Assembly: GCA_000818945.1 (NCBI GenBank)
Contig: KN805375.1
Coordinates: 71,788-135,787, forward strand
Origin: Schizochytrium sp. CCTCC M209059
Taxonomy: Eukaryota; Sar; Bigyra; Thraustochytrida; Thraustochytriidae
Reading direction: 5' to 3'
Length of the DNA stretch: 64,000 nt
The stretch's first letter is position 1; each line of letters begins with the position of its first letter. Positions 61,661-64,000 of the stretch are shown here, one piece after another. Position numbers and translations under genes: made by a program. The notes below the pieces were generated by a model. The model did not search any database and was not told the origin of the DNA. It saw only the letters and a list, made by a program, of their open reading frames with translations.

Positions 61661-63979
61661 TCAGTCATCCCAAACCTTGACGACACTCAAATAGGTTTCG
61701 ATGGTCACAGAGACGGCAGTGTCGAGGGGGCAAACATTGGCAAGAGTGTACTTGTCACCAATGTTCTTGATGAGGTGCTGGAAAAAGTCAGCAGATCCAA
61801 CGTAGTCGAGAAAGTTGCGAAGTAGCAAGTCGTCATCACACTTTTGCTGAAAGGTCTGGCGCAATAGATCGCACGGAAGTCGCGCTGCTTGCAGACACCG
61901 AAGCTGATTCGAGGGGTCCGCAGAGATAAAGTTTCCAATCACATCACCTCCCTCATCCTTTTCACTTCGTTCGTCAGCACCTTGGGCCGCTGCAGACTTT
62001 TCCCCCACATCGATCTCGCTGGAATCAGTCTTGATGCGGTCGTAGATCTGTGCGGCTACACGACGTTCAAATTGATCTTCGTCTGTCCAGTCCCCGCTCT
62101 CCGAAACGTGCATGAGCCAAAACCGGGCTTCCGTGAAGAGCTCGGCTGTCGGCGAAGACTGCAAGGTCGCAAGCTCGATAAGTTTGGTCAGCTTGAAGTG
62201 CAGTTGAACGACAGACGACGAACTGAATCTTGTCCAGCGCCCAAGCATACTAAAGTCATTGACGCACTCGCGTACACTGTGCGTCCCGGCGGCAAAGAGC
62301 GCATCCCACATGCCCAGACGCCCAATGAACCGATAAAAGCTCGCAATATCTGGAATATGCATGTTGGCCAGCATGGCCTCGGTTGGCATGTACATCGCGT
62401 CTGCCAGTCGGCAAAAGGCCTCAAGAAAGCCTGTGTAGGACAGCGTGACAGCGCGCTCCCAGTCCTGCGCAACGTCCTCAACCTCGAAAATTGACTGTTT
62501 GAAGATGAAGGCAACCTCGCGAAGCGTCAACCACGGAGAGATCACCCCGAGCGAGTTTACCACAGAAAACCATTCCGGAAGCGTCATGCGTCTACCCGAA
62601 AGCCCGCCCCACGCCCTTGTATCGCGTGAGCTTCCGGCGTGCATATTGAAAAGCTGCTGCAAAATCGATTCGTTCTCCTGGAGCACGTCATTAATGCGCA
62701 CCTTGTACAGCCTGGTGCGACGGTAATTGTCCGAGTCGATCGACTTTTCTGCCTCGAGCAGTGGCGCCAGATTGTCGTGGAAGAATCGGCTCAGCGCCAA
62801 TACCATGCTCTTATTGGTGGTTGACACGTCTTCCTTGAAGTACTTTGCATCTGCAGCACGCACGACAAACTCGAGAAAACTAAATCGATGCATGGCGCGC
62901 GTCCGCCCAAAGTTGTACGTCTTGCTCTTCTTCATGCAAAGCCGCTGTGCGCGCGTGAGGTCTTTCTTTTGGATGCCACGCGCAAAGATGTTTCCAGCGA
63001 GGCGCTTCATGCCTTCTTTTGACAAGAAAGAGGTGGGCACGCGGCTTAGAATACCTGCATCTTTGGCGAACTGCATGAGCGCCTCAAATTGAATACAATC
63101 GAGAAGTTTGGGCTCGATAGGTCGGCGCGAGAGCTCGTCAGGAGGGGTCTGACAAATAGCTGGCCCTCGTACAATGCTTGCGGCAGAATAGAAGCGGTAC
63201 ACTGCACAAACGACAGCATAATTGCTCCGAAGAAAGCCTTGGATTTTGAGCAGCATCGCGGGCACATTAGCGTCCATCTTGCCTTTGTCTGTACTGTCGC
63301 GCACCGCAATACTCTGAATGTACGACTTGAACCCGTTACGCTGCATCAATGCCGCCCAATCTTTTGCAAAAGCGCGCTCTGCGGACTCTGCGACGCACGA
63401 AAAGAGAGAGCGGCTGTCGGACTCGAGCTTTCGCGTGTGAAAGAGCGTCTCCTCTTCGATATTCAAAAAGATTTGTAGCGACGATCGCTTGGCAAGGGAG
63501 AGCATCGACTTGATCTTTCGAATGCTCATCGAGCGCAGCTTTCGCACGGGCTTCTTTTTTTGAATGAGCAACGGGAAATTTGTACCTTGCGACAATTCTT
63601 CGTCGACTTGTTTTAGTTTCCCGGGGTGCGGTGCCTGCACCTTTTTGGGGAGCAAGTCAAAGTCCACAAGCTGCGAGACTTCGAGCGAGCGGTATGCTGG
63701 GTTCTCGAAAGTGAGCGCGCACATGTCCCCATCAAAGAGACTCACTGGTGGTCGCGGCAGTCCGAATACCTCCTCGAGGTCCGTCGACGACTCGCGAATG
63801 GAGATCTGCGAGCCGCCCATCTTAAAGAGAAAGACCTCCCCGTCGTTTGCGCCGTCTGGACCGATAATGAGGTGCGGTTTGATATTCATTCGAAGGTACA
63901 CCACCGCACCTTCCACATGCGGAAAGAGCGAAAGCTTGCACATGCCCATCATGTCGCGCTCTTGACGGGTCAGCGGCAT
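61661..63979 (-). CDS. Large unknown protein, possibly 5' incomplete
   Basis: 772 residues from the ATG at 63979, but the frame stays open to the window edge (RNNRTST before the Met), so the true start may lie outside. No standard domain is recognised. Residues about 1-110 look like a compact alpha/beta region (GAVVYLRMNIKPHLIIGPDG, then GEVFLFKMGGSQISIR). A basic segment (KKKPVRKLRSMSIRKIKSML) follows. The rest is mainly helical with paired helices that recall degenerate EF-hand or armadillo-type bundles (for example LQFEALMQFAKDAGIL-like, RMTLPEWFSVVNSLGVISPWL, LSYTGFLEAFCRLADAMYM), but no canonical calcium loop is seen. An acidic linker (EIDVGEKSAAAQGADERSEKD) precedes the C-terminus. There is no TM segment. 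The richness in aromatic and Cys residues argues for a real folded protein. Confidence 0.75.
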   Translation of the reverse strand: MPLTRQERDMMGMCKLSLFPHVEGAVVYLRMNIKPHLIIGPDGANDGEVFLFKMGGSQISIRESSTDLEEVFGLPRPPVSLFDGDMCALTFENPAYRSLEVSQLVDFDLLPKKVQAPHPGKLKQVDEELSQGTNFPLLIQKKKPVRKLRSMSIRKIKSMLSLAKRSSLQIFLNIEEETLFHTRKLESDSRSLFSCVAESAERAFAKDWAALMQRNGFKSYIQSIAVRDSTDKGKMDANVPAMLLKIQGFLRSNYAVVCAVYRFYSAASIVRGPAICQTPPDELSRRPIEPKLLDCIQFEALMQFAKDAGILSRVPTSFLSKEGMKRLAGNIFARGIQKKDLTRAQRLCMKKSKTYNFGRTRAMHRFSFLEFVVRAADAKYFKEDVSTTNKSMVLALSRFFHDNLAPLLEAEKSIDSDNYRRTRLYKVRINDVLQENESILQQLFNMHAGSSRDTRAWGGLSGRRMTLPEWFSVVNSLGVISPWLTLREVAFIFKQSIFEVEDVAQDWERAVTLSYTGFLEAFCRLADAMYMPTEAMLANMHIPDIASFYRFIGRLGMWDALFAAGTHSVRECVNDFSMLGRWTRFSSSSVVQLHFKLTKLIELATLQSSPTAELFTEARFWLMHVSESGDWTDEDQFERRVAAQIYDRIKTDSSEIDVGEKSAAAQGADERSEKDEGGDVIGNFISADPSNQLRCLQAARLPCDLLRQTFQQKCDDDLLLRNFLDYVGSADFFQHLIKNIGDKYTLANVCPLDTAVSVTIETYLSVVKVWDD

Positions 63980-64000
63980 CGTCGATGTGCGGTTGTTGCG

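Overview
This is nuclear DNA from a eukaryotic microbe. The evidence is spliceosomal introns (GTAAGT or GTACGT donors, CAG/TAG acceptors), AATAAA signals, ESCRT-III, a katanin-like ATPase and a mitochondrial carrier. Compact, mostly intron-poor genes, a GC-rich background, dense tandem repeats between genes, an AP2-domain regulator and a protist-style LRR-Roc-COR-TIR protein point to a stramenopile, most likely a thraustochytrid (Labyrinthulomycetes; Hondaea/Aurantiochytrium-like). That assignment is an inference from gene content and style; nothing in the window proves it.

Layout. 0-4.2 kb: the 3' part of an M13 metallopeptidase (+), a small hydrophobic protein (-) and a 12-TM MFS transporter (+). 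6.5-15 kb: two adjacent Patched/Dispatched-type RND permeases (+); the second is cut in two by one in-frame TAA. 15.2-20.2 kb: an LRR-Roc-COR-TIR gene (-) whose first ten complete leucine-rich repeats each sit in their own phase-2 exon, and which carries a 1-nt frame break just after the Roc P-loop. 21.5-31.6 kb: a KATNAL2-type katanin (+), a proline-rich protein with three HDP repeats and two Cys/His motifs (+), a J-domain protein (+), a CANT1-type nucleotidase (-) and a CHMP4/Snf7 ESCRT-III subunit (+). 32.8-42.5 kb: a 555-bp GAAA tract followed by about 9 kb of repeat-rich DNA with no gene I can support. 42.5-48.4 kb: an AP2-domain, polyQ regulator (+), a further repeat-rich spacer and a three-exon carnitine/acylcarnitine carrier (+). 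48.8-51.7 kb: an apparently perfect 2.9-kb GAAA array. 52.4-64 kb: a doubtful small ORF, a two-exon four-TM protein (-), an ankyrin-LisH-CTLH-WD40 protein (+) divergent from it, a polyQ coiled-coil protein (-) and a large unknown protein (-) that may run off the window end.

No operon-like logic is expected or seen. The closest functional grouping is membrane and lipid handling (two RND permeases, MFS transporter, possible lipid-droplet protein, acylcarnitine carrier). A looser grouping is cytoskeleton or cilium (KATNAL2, LisH-CTLH-WD40, coiled-coil protein).

The most interesting objects are the LRR-per-exon Roco-TIR gene with its frame break, the stop-split permease, the protein with three HDP repeats and two C-x-C-G motifs, the very long GAAA tracts, and the concentration of short tandem repeats in the 5' flanks of most genes.
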